From contig PKXT01000084.1 in NCBI GenBank assembly GCA_003133505.1, forward strand, positions 543 to 6,256: a DNA stretch of 5,714 nt, written 5' to 3'. The position numbers and the translations under genes were made by a program. This document shows positions 1 through 5,269 of the stretch, piece by piece. The first letter of the stretch is position 1. Each line of letters starts with the position of its first letter. The stretch is from Acidobacteriota bacterium. Lineage in GTDB: Bacteria; Acidobacteriota; Terriglobia; Acidiferrales; UBA7541. The notes under the pieces were generated by a model. That model was given only the letters and a program-made list of their open reading frames with translations, did not search any database and had not been told where the DNA came from.

Positions 1-633
1 GACTATCCTTTTACCACCTTGGAACCGCATTTGGGTGTGGTTTCGGCCGATGGGCCGCCGGGCTCTAACCTAGGGCGCACCTTTGTGGTCGCTGATATTC
101 CAGGGCTGATTGAAGGCGCGCATGAAGGCGCGGGCCTAGGCATGCGATTTCTGCGGCATATTGAGCGGACCAGGTTGCTGGCGCATTTGGTGGATGCATC
201 GGACGCAAGCGAGCGTGATCCCGTGCATGATTTCGATGTCCTCATGGCTGAATTGAAGGCGTTCAATCCTGAAATCGCAGCCAAGCCTATGATTGTCGTA
301 GGAACAAAAATTGACGCCGCGCCGGAAGGCGAGCGGTTGGCCCGTTTGCGCGAATGCGCTGAGTCGCATGGGCTGCCATTTTTCGCCATTTCGGCCGTAA
401 CAGGCGCTGGAATCACGGAATTGGTTCGCGCCATGGCCGACGCTCTTGATCGCATACCGAGACCCACGTCGGCCGCCAGCGCCATACAAGATGAAAATGT
501 GGCCGATGAAGTTCTGGGCGAAGACGAAATCGAGGATGAATCGGCGGCAGAAGCCGGCCCTGTAGTTACGGCACCAGAGGAAGGTCCGCCGAGCGGTTCC
601 CCTAGGGGTTCTGAACGATTGGAGAACGAATGA
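1..633 (+). CDS. obg: Obg-family GTPase, 5' end cut off by the window
   Basis: The reading frame is open from base 1 and gives 210 residues before TGA 631-633. The gene starts upstream, so the glycine-rich Obg fold and the P-loop (G1) are not visible. What is visible is the Obg/TRAFAC GTPase core: switch I DYPFTTLEPHLGVV at visible residues 1-14, the G3 motif in ADIPGLIEGAHEGAGLG at 31-47, a G4-type motif GTKID (about residues 101-105) and the G5 loop SAVTG. Obg proteins bind the large ribosomal subunit and act in 50S assembly and stress signalling in the cytoplasm. G4 reads TKID where the canonical form is NKxD. After the G domain the chain ends in an acidic, low-complexity tail of roughly 60 residues (EDEIEDES) with no OCT domain. 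Its stop overlaps the nadD start (ATGA), which indicates translational coupling. The family call is very secure. Confidence 0.96.
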   Translation, partial: DYPFTTLEPHLGVVSADGPPGSNLGRTFVVADIPGLIEGAHEGAGLGMRFLRHIERTRLLAHLVDASDASERDPVHDFDVLMAELKAFNPEIAAKPMIVVGTKIDAAPEGERLARLRECAESHGLPFFAISAVTGAGITELVRAMADALDRIPRPTSAASAIQDENVADEVLGEDEIEDESAAEAGPVVTAPEEGPPSGSPRGSERLENE

Positions 634-1304
634 TGGCCCAGTTCTCCAGCCAGAAAGGCCGTCCGATCGCAATCTTTGGCGGAACATTTGATCCGATTCA
701 CTCTGGGCACCTGACTGTGGCCCATGCCGCCATGCAGCGTCTGAATCTGGACGCTATTTATTTCGTGGCGTCGGGCAATCCGCCCCACAAGCCCAAAACC
801 CGACCGGCCGCTTTCGTGCATCGCTACGCGATGGTGGCGCTGGCCTGCAGCGGGCACCGCGGTTACATTGCATCGCTCGCCGAAGCGCCTGACCCGGAAG
901 GAGCGGATGTTTGCTATTCTCTTGATACCGTTAAGGACTTTCGCCGCGAATACGCTGGGGTTCATCTCCATTTCATTGTGGGTGCCGATTCATTTTTGCT
1001 CTTGCCTACCTGGCACCGGCATGAACAATTGCTGGAGGCCTGCGATTTCGTGGTGGCTAATCGTCCAGGTTTTCAGATGGAACGGTTGGTGCAGGGAATT
1101 CCTCCTCGCCAGCTTGCCAAGAGCATATCAACGAATCCCAACATCATTGCATTGCGAAAAAGCTCCGTGCATTTGCTCCCCACGGTTGAGAGCAATATTT
1201 CTTCAAGCGATGTGCGCCGCCGTGTGCGGCAGGGGAATTCCATTGGGGGACTTGTCCCCAAGTCGGTCGAAGACTACATTCGTAAGCAGGCTCTCTACCG
1301 GTGA
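630..1304 (+). CDS. nadD: Nicotinate-nucleotide adenylyltransferase (NaMN adenylyltransferase)
   Basis: The enzyme transfers AMP from ATP to nicotinate mononucleotide, giving deamido-NAD, a required step of NAD synthesis. The 224-residue product fits the family length. The nucleotidyltransferase signature GGTFDPIHSGHL is at residues 17-28 and holds the two ATP-phosphate-binding histidines (24 and 27). PPHK at 51-54, IVGADSFLLLPTWHR at 116-130 and the C-terminal ISSSDVRRR at 190-198 (the family ISSTxIR motif) complete the pattern. Two start codons lie in tandem (ATG 630 and ATG 633). The Shine-Dalgarno-like GGAG at 621-624 is 5 bases from the first and 8 from the second, so 633 may be the true start, which would shorten the protein by one residue. 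The gene overlaps the end of obg and, by 4 bases, the start of rsfS. Confidence 0.97.
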   Translation: MMAQFSSQKGRPIAIFGGTFDPIHSGHLTVAHAAMQRLNLDAIYFVASGNPPHKPKTRPAAFVHRYAMVALACSGHRGYIASLAEAPDPEGADVCYSLDTVKDFRREYAGVHLHFIVGADSFLLLPTWHRHEQLLEACDFVVANRPGFQMERLVQGIPPRQLAKSISTNPNIIALRKSSVHLLPTVESNISSSDVRRRVRQGNSIGGLVPKSVEDYIRKQALYR

Positions 1305-1738
1305 GCATTCTGACAACCGCCAACCCCCGACCAGACCTCAACTCTCAGGTGGGTCTGGACAAATTTCCGCATGAAACCCGCTACGCGTTGCAAGCGGCGC
1401 AAGACAAACAGGCGTTGAATATTACCCTCCTGGATCTTACTGAAATGGGTGCTTTCGCTGATTGTTTTCTGCTGTGTTCCGCTGCCAGCGCTCCACAGAT
1501 GGAAGCAATTGCCGACGAAGTGGAGCGCCAACTCGCATCCCACCATCGCCGCGTGTTGCATCGCGAAGGACGCCCCGGTTCGGAATGGCTGTTGCTCGAT
1601 TACGGCGGGCTGGTGGTGCATGTTTTCACCGAACACGCGCGTTTGTTCTATGATCTGGAGCGGCTGTGGCGAGATGCCCGGCGTCTGGATGTGCGGGAAC
1701 CAGACCCTCCCTTCACGACCCGCGAAGGTGGCGGGTGA
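1301..1738 (+). CDS. rsfS: Ribosomal silencing factor RsfS (Iojap/YbeB family)
   Basis: RsfS binds ribosomal protein L14 (uL14) on the free 50S subunit and blocks joining with 30S, lowering translation when nutrients run short. The 145-residue product carries the family pattern: LLDLTEMGAFADCFLLCSA at 43-61 (family LDlre...aDyFvicsG), the helix QMEAIADEVERQL at 66-78, EWLLLDYGGLVVHVF at 95-109, and the end block YDLERLWRDA at 117-126. The usual DYGD is DYGG here. GTG at 1301 is chosen because GTGA overlaps the nadD stop and the reading has a full N-terminal helix; an AGG at 1288-1290 is the only weak ribosome-site candidate, so re-initiation from nadD translation is likely. About 19 residues follow the conserved core and look disordered (REPDPPFTTREGGG). 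nadD-rsfS-rlmH is a recurrent bacterial gene order. Confidence 0.96.
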   Translation: MSILTTANPRPDLNSQVGLDKFPHETRYALQAAQDKQALNITLLDLTEMGAFADCFLLCSAASAPQMEAIADEVERQLASHHRRVLHREGRPGSEWLLLDYGGLVVHVFTEHARLFYDLERLWRDARRLDVREPDPPFTTREGGG

Positions 1739-2160
1739 AAATCCGCCTGGTTTTTCTGGGTCGCACGCGGCGGCCGGAAATGCGCGGCCTCCTGGACGAT
1801 TACGCCACTCGCCTGAAACATTTTACCGATTTTGAAATTATGGAATTTCGCGACGCGGCGGCCTTCACTCGGCGTAAAAACACTGTGGGCGCCAACTGGA
1901 TACTGCTTGATGCGGAAGGCAAGCACCGGGAATCCAGCGATTTTACCCGCTGGCTTGCGCGCGAACGGGACAATGGAATTCGCGAGCTGAGTTTTCTCTG
2001 CGGCGACGCGGCGGGTTTTCCTGAAGACGTGCGAGCACTGGCAAAAGGCAAACTTTCGCTTTCATCATTTACTTTGTCGCACGAACTGGCGCGGGTGGTG
2101 CTTGCCGAGCAGCTTTATCGGGCCTTTGCCACCCTGGCCGGCCATCCCTACGCGAAGTAG
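1735..2160 (+). CDS. rlmH: 23S rRNA (pseudouridine1915-N3)-methyltransferase RlmH
   Basis: RlmH is a SPOUT methyltransferase with a trefoil knot. It methylates pseudouridine 1915 in helix 69 of 23S rRNA on assembled 70S ribosomes, using S-adenosylmethionine. The product is 141 residues, shorter than the approximately 155 of E. coli. Visible marks are the N-terminal MKIRLVFLGRT, LLDAEGK at 57-63, the SAM loop region FLCGDAAGF at 87-95, SLSSFTLSHELARVVLAEQLYRA at 108-130 (split here as strand, knot and helix) and the C-terminal GHPY at 136-139 that contributes to the active site. The SAM loop is usually GGPEG, so GDAAG is a divergent form. GTG 1735 is chosen because GTGA overlaps the rsfS stop, AAGGTGG at 1725-1731 is a good ribosome site, and the chain then begins exactly like family members. 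A longer in-frame reading from 1666 lies inside rsfS and has no family support. Confidence 0.95.
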   Translation: MKIRLVFLGRTRRPEMRGLLDDYATRLKHFTDFEIMEFRDAAAFTRRKNTVGANWILLDAEGKHRESSDFTRWLARERDNGIRELSFLCGDAAGFPEDVRALAKGKLSLSSFTLSHELARVVLAEQLYRAFATLAGHPYAK

Positions 2161-2167
2161 GGGCCTC

Positions 2168-2215
2168 GATTCACGCGTCTCTTTTTTCCGTCATTCCGAA
2201 GCCAAGCGAGGAATC
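2168..2215. repeat. Dispersed repeat block, copy A (GTCATTCCGAA type)
   Basis: This block runs from GATTCACGCGTCT through CCGTCATTCCGAA to GAGGAATCT. A related block with the same anchors (GATTCCCGCGTCT, CCGTCATTCCGAA, GAGAAATCT) is at 4866-4919, differing mainly in a short variable middle. Blocks with the consensus GTCATTCCGAAGC...GAGGAATCT are familiar to me as dispersed non-coding repeats in acidobacterial genomes. That recollection is not tested here. No coding signal is seen. Confidence 0.7.
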
Positions 2216-2249
2216 TCTCTTCTTCCGGGTGGTTATGTAGCGCCGGGCT
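2208..2249 (+). repeat. 42-base direct repeat, left copy (flanks hipBA)
   Basis: These 42 bases recur at 4686-4727 with a single difference (G at 2232, A at 4710). The copies are 2,478 bases apart in the same orientation and bracket the DUF72 remnant and the whole hipB-hipA pair. The block includes the end of the GAGGAATCT repeat and the first arm of the GCCGGGC hairpin. Confidence 0.9.
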
Positions 2250-2269
2250 TCATGCCCGGCAGCCTTTTT
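2242..2269 (+). terminator. Hairpin with T-run, probable terminator of the obg-rlmH operon
   Basis: GCCGGGC (2242-2248), loop TTCAT, and GCCCGGC (2254-2260) form a perfect 7-base-pair GC-rich stem. It is followed by AGCC and TTTTT (2265-2269). The stem starts 81 bases after the rlmH stop, on the same strand. The T-run is four bases from the stem, so termination may be modest. The same hairpin with another loop recurs at 4814-4841, so it is a repeat family member as well as a terminator candidate. Confidence 0.6.
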
Positions 2270-2390
2270 CTTCGCTTGTCACCGGGCGCGTCCATCGCGG
2301 CCGGAAATATGCGCACATCTGCGTCGCAATCCAAGCAAGGGGAATTATATGGTTGACTGCCTACCGCCCAATTTGCAGGAAGAACTTGAT

Positions 2391-2493
2391 GTCATCCCGG
2401 AAAACGCGAAGCGTTTATCCGGTAACCACTTTGCAACCATTCTCGACAGCAAAGGCCCAAAGACATCGCTACCCCCCCTGGCGCGGGGATGAC
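2391..2493. mobile_element. 103-base element with 8-base inverted ends (MITE-like), tentative
   Basis: GTCATCCC at 2391-2398 and GGGATGAC at 2486-2493 are perfect inverted repeats bounding 103 bases. The interior has no convincing coding capacity. Its right edge falls exactly where the DUF72 homology stops (2494), as expected if the element, or a rearrangement at it, truncated that gene. I see no clear target-site duplication (flanks TTGAT and AAGCA). A non-mobile dispersed repeat is the alternative. Confidence 0.4.
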
Positions 2494-2658
2494 AAGCAAC
2501 GCTTGGGGTCTGCAACGGGCCGTCGTCCTGTAAAACAGGCTGTTCACTTCCACCGTGTCGAATTGCGTTGTGGAGCACGTCGGATACTCGGCGGGACTCC
2601 CCGGCCAGCCCGCGGCGGTGAAGGCCGAAGTGCCTGGCCGAATGCCGGAGTCGCGCAT
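2494..2658 (-). pseudogene. N-terminal remnant of a DUF72 (YecE-like) gene
   Basis: Reading leftwards from ATG 2658, the first 55 codons begin MRDSGIRPGTSAFTAAGW and continue to TQFDTVEVNSLFYRTTA. GTSxxxxxGW and FDTVEVNSxFYR are the N-terminal signatures of DUF72 proteins, a TIM-barrel family of about 240-300 residues whose function is unknown. Between the two signatures there are about 7 fewer residues than family members usually have (GS then PAEY), which suggests an in-frame deletion. Homology ends at 2494, the inverted end of the 103-base repeat. After that the frame runs through repeat sequence to a stop near 2392. About four fifths of the gene is missing, so it is not expected to be functional. 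The family assignment is from recalled motifs. Confidence 0.7.
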
Positions 2659-2945
2659 CGTTCGGCGATTCTATCCCGGTTGCTTCCAGCAAGCGCCGCC
2701 TTTCCCCCTCAGTCTTCGTGCCCTCAGGCCGGCTTGTTCATCTTGTCGGAGGCTGGCCATGCTCCCCGCACTCTCCGGGTGCATGGCGCTCGCCTCGTGC
2801 CCCTTGTTTTGATTTGAAGGCTACGCTCTAATCACCGCACAGAATGCAGCGGTGGCCGCTGTACAGCATAAAGGACAAGGGCAGAATGGAGGTGAACCTC
2901 GGCTGCGCCTGGAGTGCCAAGACCCCTAAAAACTCGCCAGATTCC
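2659..2945. other. Non-coding spacer before hipB; no gene recognised
   Basis: No frame on either strand gives a recognisable protein. The only structure seen is a 7-base inverted repeat, GCCATGC (2756-2762) and GCATGGC (2781-2787), with an 18-base loop, of doubtful meaning. The part next to 2659 would be the former 5' region of the DUF72 remnant. A 38-codon open stretch without a start codon at about 2820-2930 (QNAAVAAVQHKGQGQNGG) is not recognised. Confidence 0.5.
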
Positions 2946-2952
2946 TCTTGCT

Positions 2953-3009
2953 ATAACGTTCATAATCATGTACATTAACGATTGTAATGACTATAAACAT
3001 GGACGTTAT
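2953..3009. promoter_or_regulatory. Extended palindrome, candidate operator for HipB/HipBA
   Basis: Outer arms ATAACGTTCAT (2953-2963) and ATGGACGTTAT (2999-3009) are inverted repeats matching at 10 of 11 positions. Inner arms CATTA (2973-2977) and TAATG (2985-2989) match perfectly. Both pairs share exactly the same centre, base 2981. Over all 28 symmetric positions 18 are complementary. The palindrome covers the predicted promoter and ends 2 bases before the hipB start. HipB proteins classically repress their own operon by binding inverted-repeat operators as dimers. The E. coli operator (TATCC-N8-GGATA) has a different sequence, so binding is inferred from position and symmetry alone. Confidence 0.65.
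2969..2997 (+). promoter_or_regulatory. Putative sigma70-type promoter of hipBA
   Basis: TGTACA (2969-2974; 4 of 6 match to TTGACA) and TATAAA (2992-2997; 5 of 6 match to TATAAT) are separated by 17 bases. Transcription would begin near 3003-3005, leaving a leader of under 10 bases before ATG 3012, so hipB may be translated from a nearly leaderless message. This fits the weak ribosome site (GGAC 3001-3004). The whole promoter lies within the palindrome centred at 2981. Confidence 0.5.
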
Positions 3010-3011
3010 CT

Positions 3012-3335
3012 ATGCGTAAAAAGAAATCATCAGTGATGTTTCCCATTCCGGTCGCACGTGCCCTGCGCAAGTTGGGGCACGATGTAAGGGACGCACGGCG
3101 GCGGCGGCGGATTCCTGCAGAAATCGCAGCACAACGAGCTTCCATAAGCCGGACGACCCTGGTCAAGATCGAAAAAGGCGATCCCGGCGTTGCGATTGGA
3201 AGCTATGCCATCGTCCTGTTTGTGCTGGGCATGACGGATCGGCTCGCCGGTCTGGCTGACCCCACCATCGACGCGGTAGGCCTTCAGCTTGAAGAGGAGC
3301 ATCTGCCCCAGCGGATTCGACGGTCGCAAAAGTAG
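3012..3335 (+). CDS. hipB: HipB-like Xre-family antitoxin/repressor
   Basis: This 107-residue DNA-binding protein is expected to bind and neutralise the HipA kinase and to repress the shared promoter. A helix-turn-helix of the Xre/Cro class spans about residues 17-73: LRKLGHDVRDARRRR, then IPAEIAAQRASISRTTLVKIEKGD (34-57), in which SRTTLVKIEKG is the recognition helix and following turn, then the helix of YAIVLFVLGM. The C-terminal part, LADPTIDAVGLQLEEEHLPQRIR (81-103), has the DP..D..G..L....LPxRxR layout I associate with HipA-linked Xre proteins. An arginine run (29-33) and lysine/arginine-rich ends make it very basic. ATG 3012 is chosen because a stop in this frame lies at 2994; the only internal alternative is Met9. 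hipA follows after 17 bases. No degenerate residues are seen, so the gene looks intact. Confidence 0.88.
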   Translation: MRKKKSSVMFPIPVARALRKLGHDVRDARRRRRIPAEIAAQRASISRTTLVKIEKGDPGVAIGSYAIVLFVLGMTDRLAGLADPTIDAVGLQLEEEHLPQRIRRSQK

Positions 3336-3352
3336 AATCACGCGAGAAAATA

Positions 3353-4609
3353 ATGATGGAGAAGGACGTTTTTGTGTATGTGGACCTGGGCGGCGTTCCG
3401 CATCTGGTCGGACGCCTATGGGCACGCGTGCGCAAGAATAAAGAAGGCGCGACCTTTGAATACAACGACGCATGGCTGGAACATCCCAATCGGTTCTCTC
3501 TCGAACCGGCCCTGAAACTCGGTCCAGGACCGTTTCATACGGTGGCCGATGCGCCAATGTTTGGTGCAATCGGAGACTCAGCACCTGACCGATGGGGCAG
3601 GGCGCTGATGCGGCGCATGGAGCGCCGGCGCGCGGAACGTGAAAAACAGGCACCGCGCACTCAGCACGAAATTGACTACCTGCTGCTTGTGGACGACGAG
3701 GCGCGCGCTGGCGCGTTGCGGTTTGCTGAAACTGAGGGTGGCCCGTTCCTGAGGCAGGAAGAGGGCAAACGCATACCGCCGCTCGTGGAATTGCCCAAAC
3801 TGCTCTCGGCGGCGGAACATTTCATTGAAGAGACCGACACGGACGAAGATCTGCAGCTGCTGTTCGCGCCGGGCTCTTCCCTTGGCGGCGCGCGGCCCAA
3901 GGCCTCCGTCAGAGAGAAGGACGGCCATCTGGCGATTGCGAAGTTTCCCCGCAAGGACGATGAGATCAATACCGTCCTGTGGGAAGCGGTGGCTCTCTCT
4001 CTCGCCCAAAAGGCTGGAATTCCTGTACCATCGGCGCGCCTCGAAAATATTGCCGAGAAACCTGTGCTTCTGCTGCGGCGTTTTGACCGCGACGGCAAAC
4101 GGCGCATCCCGTTTCTATCGGCCATGAGCATGCTGGGCGCGAAAGACAACGAAACGCGCAGCTACCTTGAAATAGTGGACGCACTGCGCCAGCACGGCGC
4201 GGCACCCAAAGCGGACATGGAGGCGCTATGGCGGCAGATGGTTTTCAATATTCTTATTTCCAATACCGACGACCATCTGCGCAATCACGGTTTTCTCTAT
4301 GAGGGCAGCGACGGCTGGCGTCTGTCGCCGGCCTACGACCTCAACCCCGTGCCGACCGATATAAAGCCGCGCATTCTGTCCACGGCAATCAATGAGGAGG
4401 ACACGACAGCCTCCCTGGCTCTGGCGATGTCCGTGGTCAGGTACTTCGAACTCGACCCTGCCAATGCTGGTGAAATAGCCTCGCAGGTCGGCAAAGCCGT
4501 CTCGAAGTGGCGTGACGAAGCCGCCCGGCATGGTATCAACAAGGGCGATATCGAACGGATGGCTTCCGCTTTTGAGCACGTGGATCTGAAAGAAGCGCTC
4601 AGCCAATAG
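3353..4609 (+). CDS. hipA: HipA-type serine/threonine kinase toxin
   Basis: HipA kinases phosphorylate a cellular target (GltX, glutamyl-tRNA synthetase, in E. coli) and thereby halt growth. The target here is unknown. The 418 residues match full HipA length. Residues 1 to about 110 form the HipA N-terminal domain (VFVYVDLGG..LVGRLW; FGAIGDSAPDRWGRALM at 70-86). The kinase core follows: phosphoserine loop GSSLGGARPKA at 174-184 (Ser176 aligns with E. coli Ser150), ATP-binding lysine in AIAKFP (Lys197), WEAVALSLAQKAGI at 210-223, RRFDRDG at 242-248, catalytic loop SNTDDHLRNHGFLY at 303-316 (Asp306 and Asn311) and the metal-binding SPAYDLNP at 325-332 (Asp329). All catalytic residues are present, so it should be active. 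Starts ATG 3353 and ATG 3356 are adjacent; only a weak GAG (3344-3346) precedes them, which suggests lower expression than hipB. Confidence 0.95.
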   Translation: MMEKDVFVYVDLGGVPHLVGRLWARVRKNKEGATFEYNDAWLEHPNRFSLEPALKLGPGPFHTVADAPMFGAIGDSAPDRWGRALMRRMERRRAEREKQAPRTQHEIDYLLLVDDEARAGALRFAETEGGPFLRQEEGKRIPPLVELPKLLSAAEHFIEETDTDEDLQLLFAPGSSLGGARPKASVREKDGHLAIAKFPRKDDEINTVLWEAVALSLAQKAGIPVPSARLENIAEKPVLLLRRFDRDGKRRIPFLSAMSMLGAKDNETRSYLEIVDALRQHGAAPKADMEALWRQMVFNILISNTDDHLRNHGFLYEGSDGWRLSPAYDLNPVPTDIKPRILSTAINEEDTTASLALAMSVVRYFELDPANAGEIASQVGKAVSKWRDEAARHGINKGDIERMASAFEHVDLKEALSQ

Positions 4610-4627
4610 TCTGTACCGAGGAGGGGA

Positions 4628-4676
4628 GTAGTTCGGGCATCGTTATGGCGCGAATTGAGCTCGATGCCCATACTAC
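4628..4676 (+). other. Long hairpin just after hipA, possible 3' end structure
   Basis: GTAGT (4628-4632) pairs with ACTAC (4672-4676), and GGGCATCG (4635-4642) pairs perfectly with CGATGCCC (4662-4669). A 2x2 internal bulge separates the two stems and the loop is 19 bases. It begins 18 bases after the hipA stop. No T-run follows, so it is not a classical intrinsic terminator. It may protect the message 3' end or help termination together with the downstream repeats. Confidence 0.5.
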
Positions 4677-4685
4677 GCTGCCGCT

Positions 4686-4727
4686 GAGGAATCTCTCTTC
4701 TTCCGGGTGATTATGTAGCGCCGGGCT
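4686..4727 (+). repeat. 42-base direct repeat, right copy (flanks hipBA)
   Basis: It is identical to 2208-2249 except at one base (A at 4710 instead of G). It ends in the first GCCGGGC arm of a hairpin whose second arm is displaced to 4784-4790. Confidence 0.9.
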
Positions 4728-4794
4728 CCTGCACTAAGTGACTTGGCGAAGTGCCACGTCCTGAGCGCAGTCGAAGGGGTCACGCCCGGCTTTT
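4720..4794. repeat. GCCGGGC hairpin repeat split by a second repeat
   Basis: The arms GCCGGGC (4720-4726) and GCCCGGC (4784-4790, followed by TTTT) match the intact hairpins at 2242-2260 and 4814-4832. Here, however, 57 bases separate them where the intact copies have 5. The insert contains GTCCTGAGCGCAGTCGAAGG (4758-4777), a sequence I recognise as a dispersed repeat motif found in many bacterial phyla, plus small palindromes CACTAAGTG (4732-4740) and ACTTGGCGAAGT (4741-4752). Confidence 0.65.
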
Positions 4795-4813
4795 GGTCTC
4801 AGGTTTATGTAGC

Positions 4814-4841
4814 GCCGGGCTTAACGCCCGGCAGTCTTTTT
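4814..4841 (+). terminator. Intact GCCGGGC hairpin with T-run, second copy
   Basis: GCCGGGC (4814-4820), loop TTAAC, and GCCCGGC (4826-4832) are followed by AGTC and TTTTT (4837-4841). The stem is identical to the copy behind rlmH while the loop differs, so the stem seems to be the conserved part. It could end transcripts from hipBA, though it lies 204 bases after the hipA stop. Confidence 0.5.
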
Positions 4842-4865
4842 CTGACGCGGTGCCTTCATGTTTCT

Positions 4866-4919
4866 GATTCCCGCGTCTCCTTTTCCGTCATTCCGAAGTG
4901 CCGTAGGCGCGAGAAATCT
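4866..4919. repeat. Dispersed repeat block, copy B (GTCATTCCGAA type)
   Basis: It matches block 2168-2215 at both ends and at the central CCGTCATTCCGAA, with a longer variable middle. Here it follows a GCCGGGC hairpin, whereas copy A precedes one. The two modules therefore occur in opposite order at the two sites. Confidence 0.7.
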
Positions 4920-5076
4920 ACTCCGCCCTTGACAGACCAATTGGCAATCCATCTCGCTCAACCGTCAAACCGGACGCCCAGGCACCTCGCATCCGGGGAT
5001 CGCTGAAAACGCACGGATACCACAATGGCGGATGTTCCATCGGCTCAGACGCTCAAAGCAAGTCGAGCCTCCTGCC
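4920..5076. other. Non-coding stretch, nothing recognised
   Basis: No frame gives a recognisable product. On the minus strand a 40-codon open frame begins MEHPPLWYPCVF, but it has no family resemblance that I can name and sits between repeats. Confidence 0.4.
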
Positions 5077-5269
5077 AATTACCAAACAAACCCATCGCTT
5101 GTCCCAAGGATGATGGCCCCTCGAGAAATGATGTAACCCCCTCTCGGAGCTAAGCCTAACGTTAGCTGTGAATTACCAAACGAACCCACCGTTTTCCCTA
5201 GCCAAAGCCCATATCCATTTGGGGGAGACCACCGGGGCTGCGGATGTCAATTACCAAACGAACCCACCG
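5077..5269. repeat. Three direct copies of an AATTACCAAACGAACCC repeat
   Basis: 21-base units start at 5077, 5171 and 5249. The second and third are identical; the first differs at two positions (CAAACAAACCCAT against CAAACGAACCCAC). Spacers are 73 and 57 bases and are unrelated to each other. When translated, the units read NYQTNPP, a spurious peptide I have seen in acidobacterial and planctomycete annotations. Irregular spacing and so few copies argue against CRISPR. Confidence 0.75.

Noticed and set aside
3..971. 322-codon open frame on the minus strand opposite obg and nadD
   Set aside because: It is antisense to two clearly conserved genes and has no family motif. It is an expected shadow of GC-rich coding DNA.
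2102..2356. 84-codon + strand frame overlapping the rlmH end
   Set aside because: It begins inside rlmH and continues through repeat and terminator sequence, with no recognisable protein.
2999..3019. Six-codon leader frame (MDVIYA) overlapping the hipB start
   Set aside because: The predicted transcription start lies at or after its ATG, and the ATG is part of the palindrome arm, which explains it better.
3030..3653. 207-codon minus-strand frame opposite hipB and the start of hipA
   Set aside because: It is antisense to two genes with clear family motifs and has no motif of its own.
5156..5165. 10-base perfect palindrome CTAACGTTAG
   Set aside because: It is a single short site with no promoter or gene beside it. 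Chance occurrence is plausible.
5077..5269. Possible CRISPR array
   Set aside because: There are only three units of 21 bases with spacers of 73 and 57 bases, no leader and no cas genes. It fits a dispersed repeat better.
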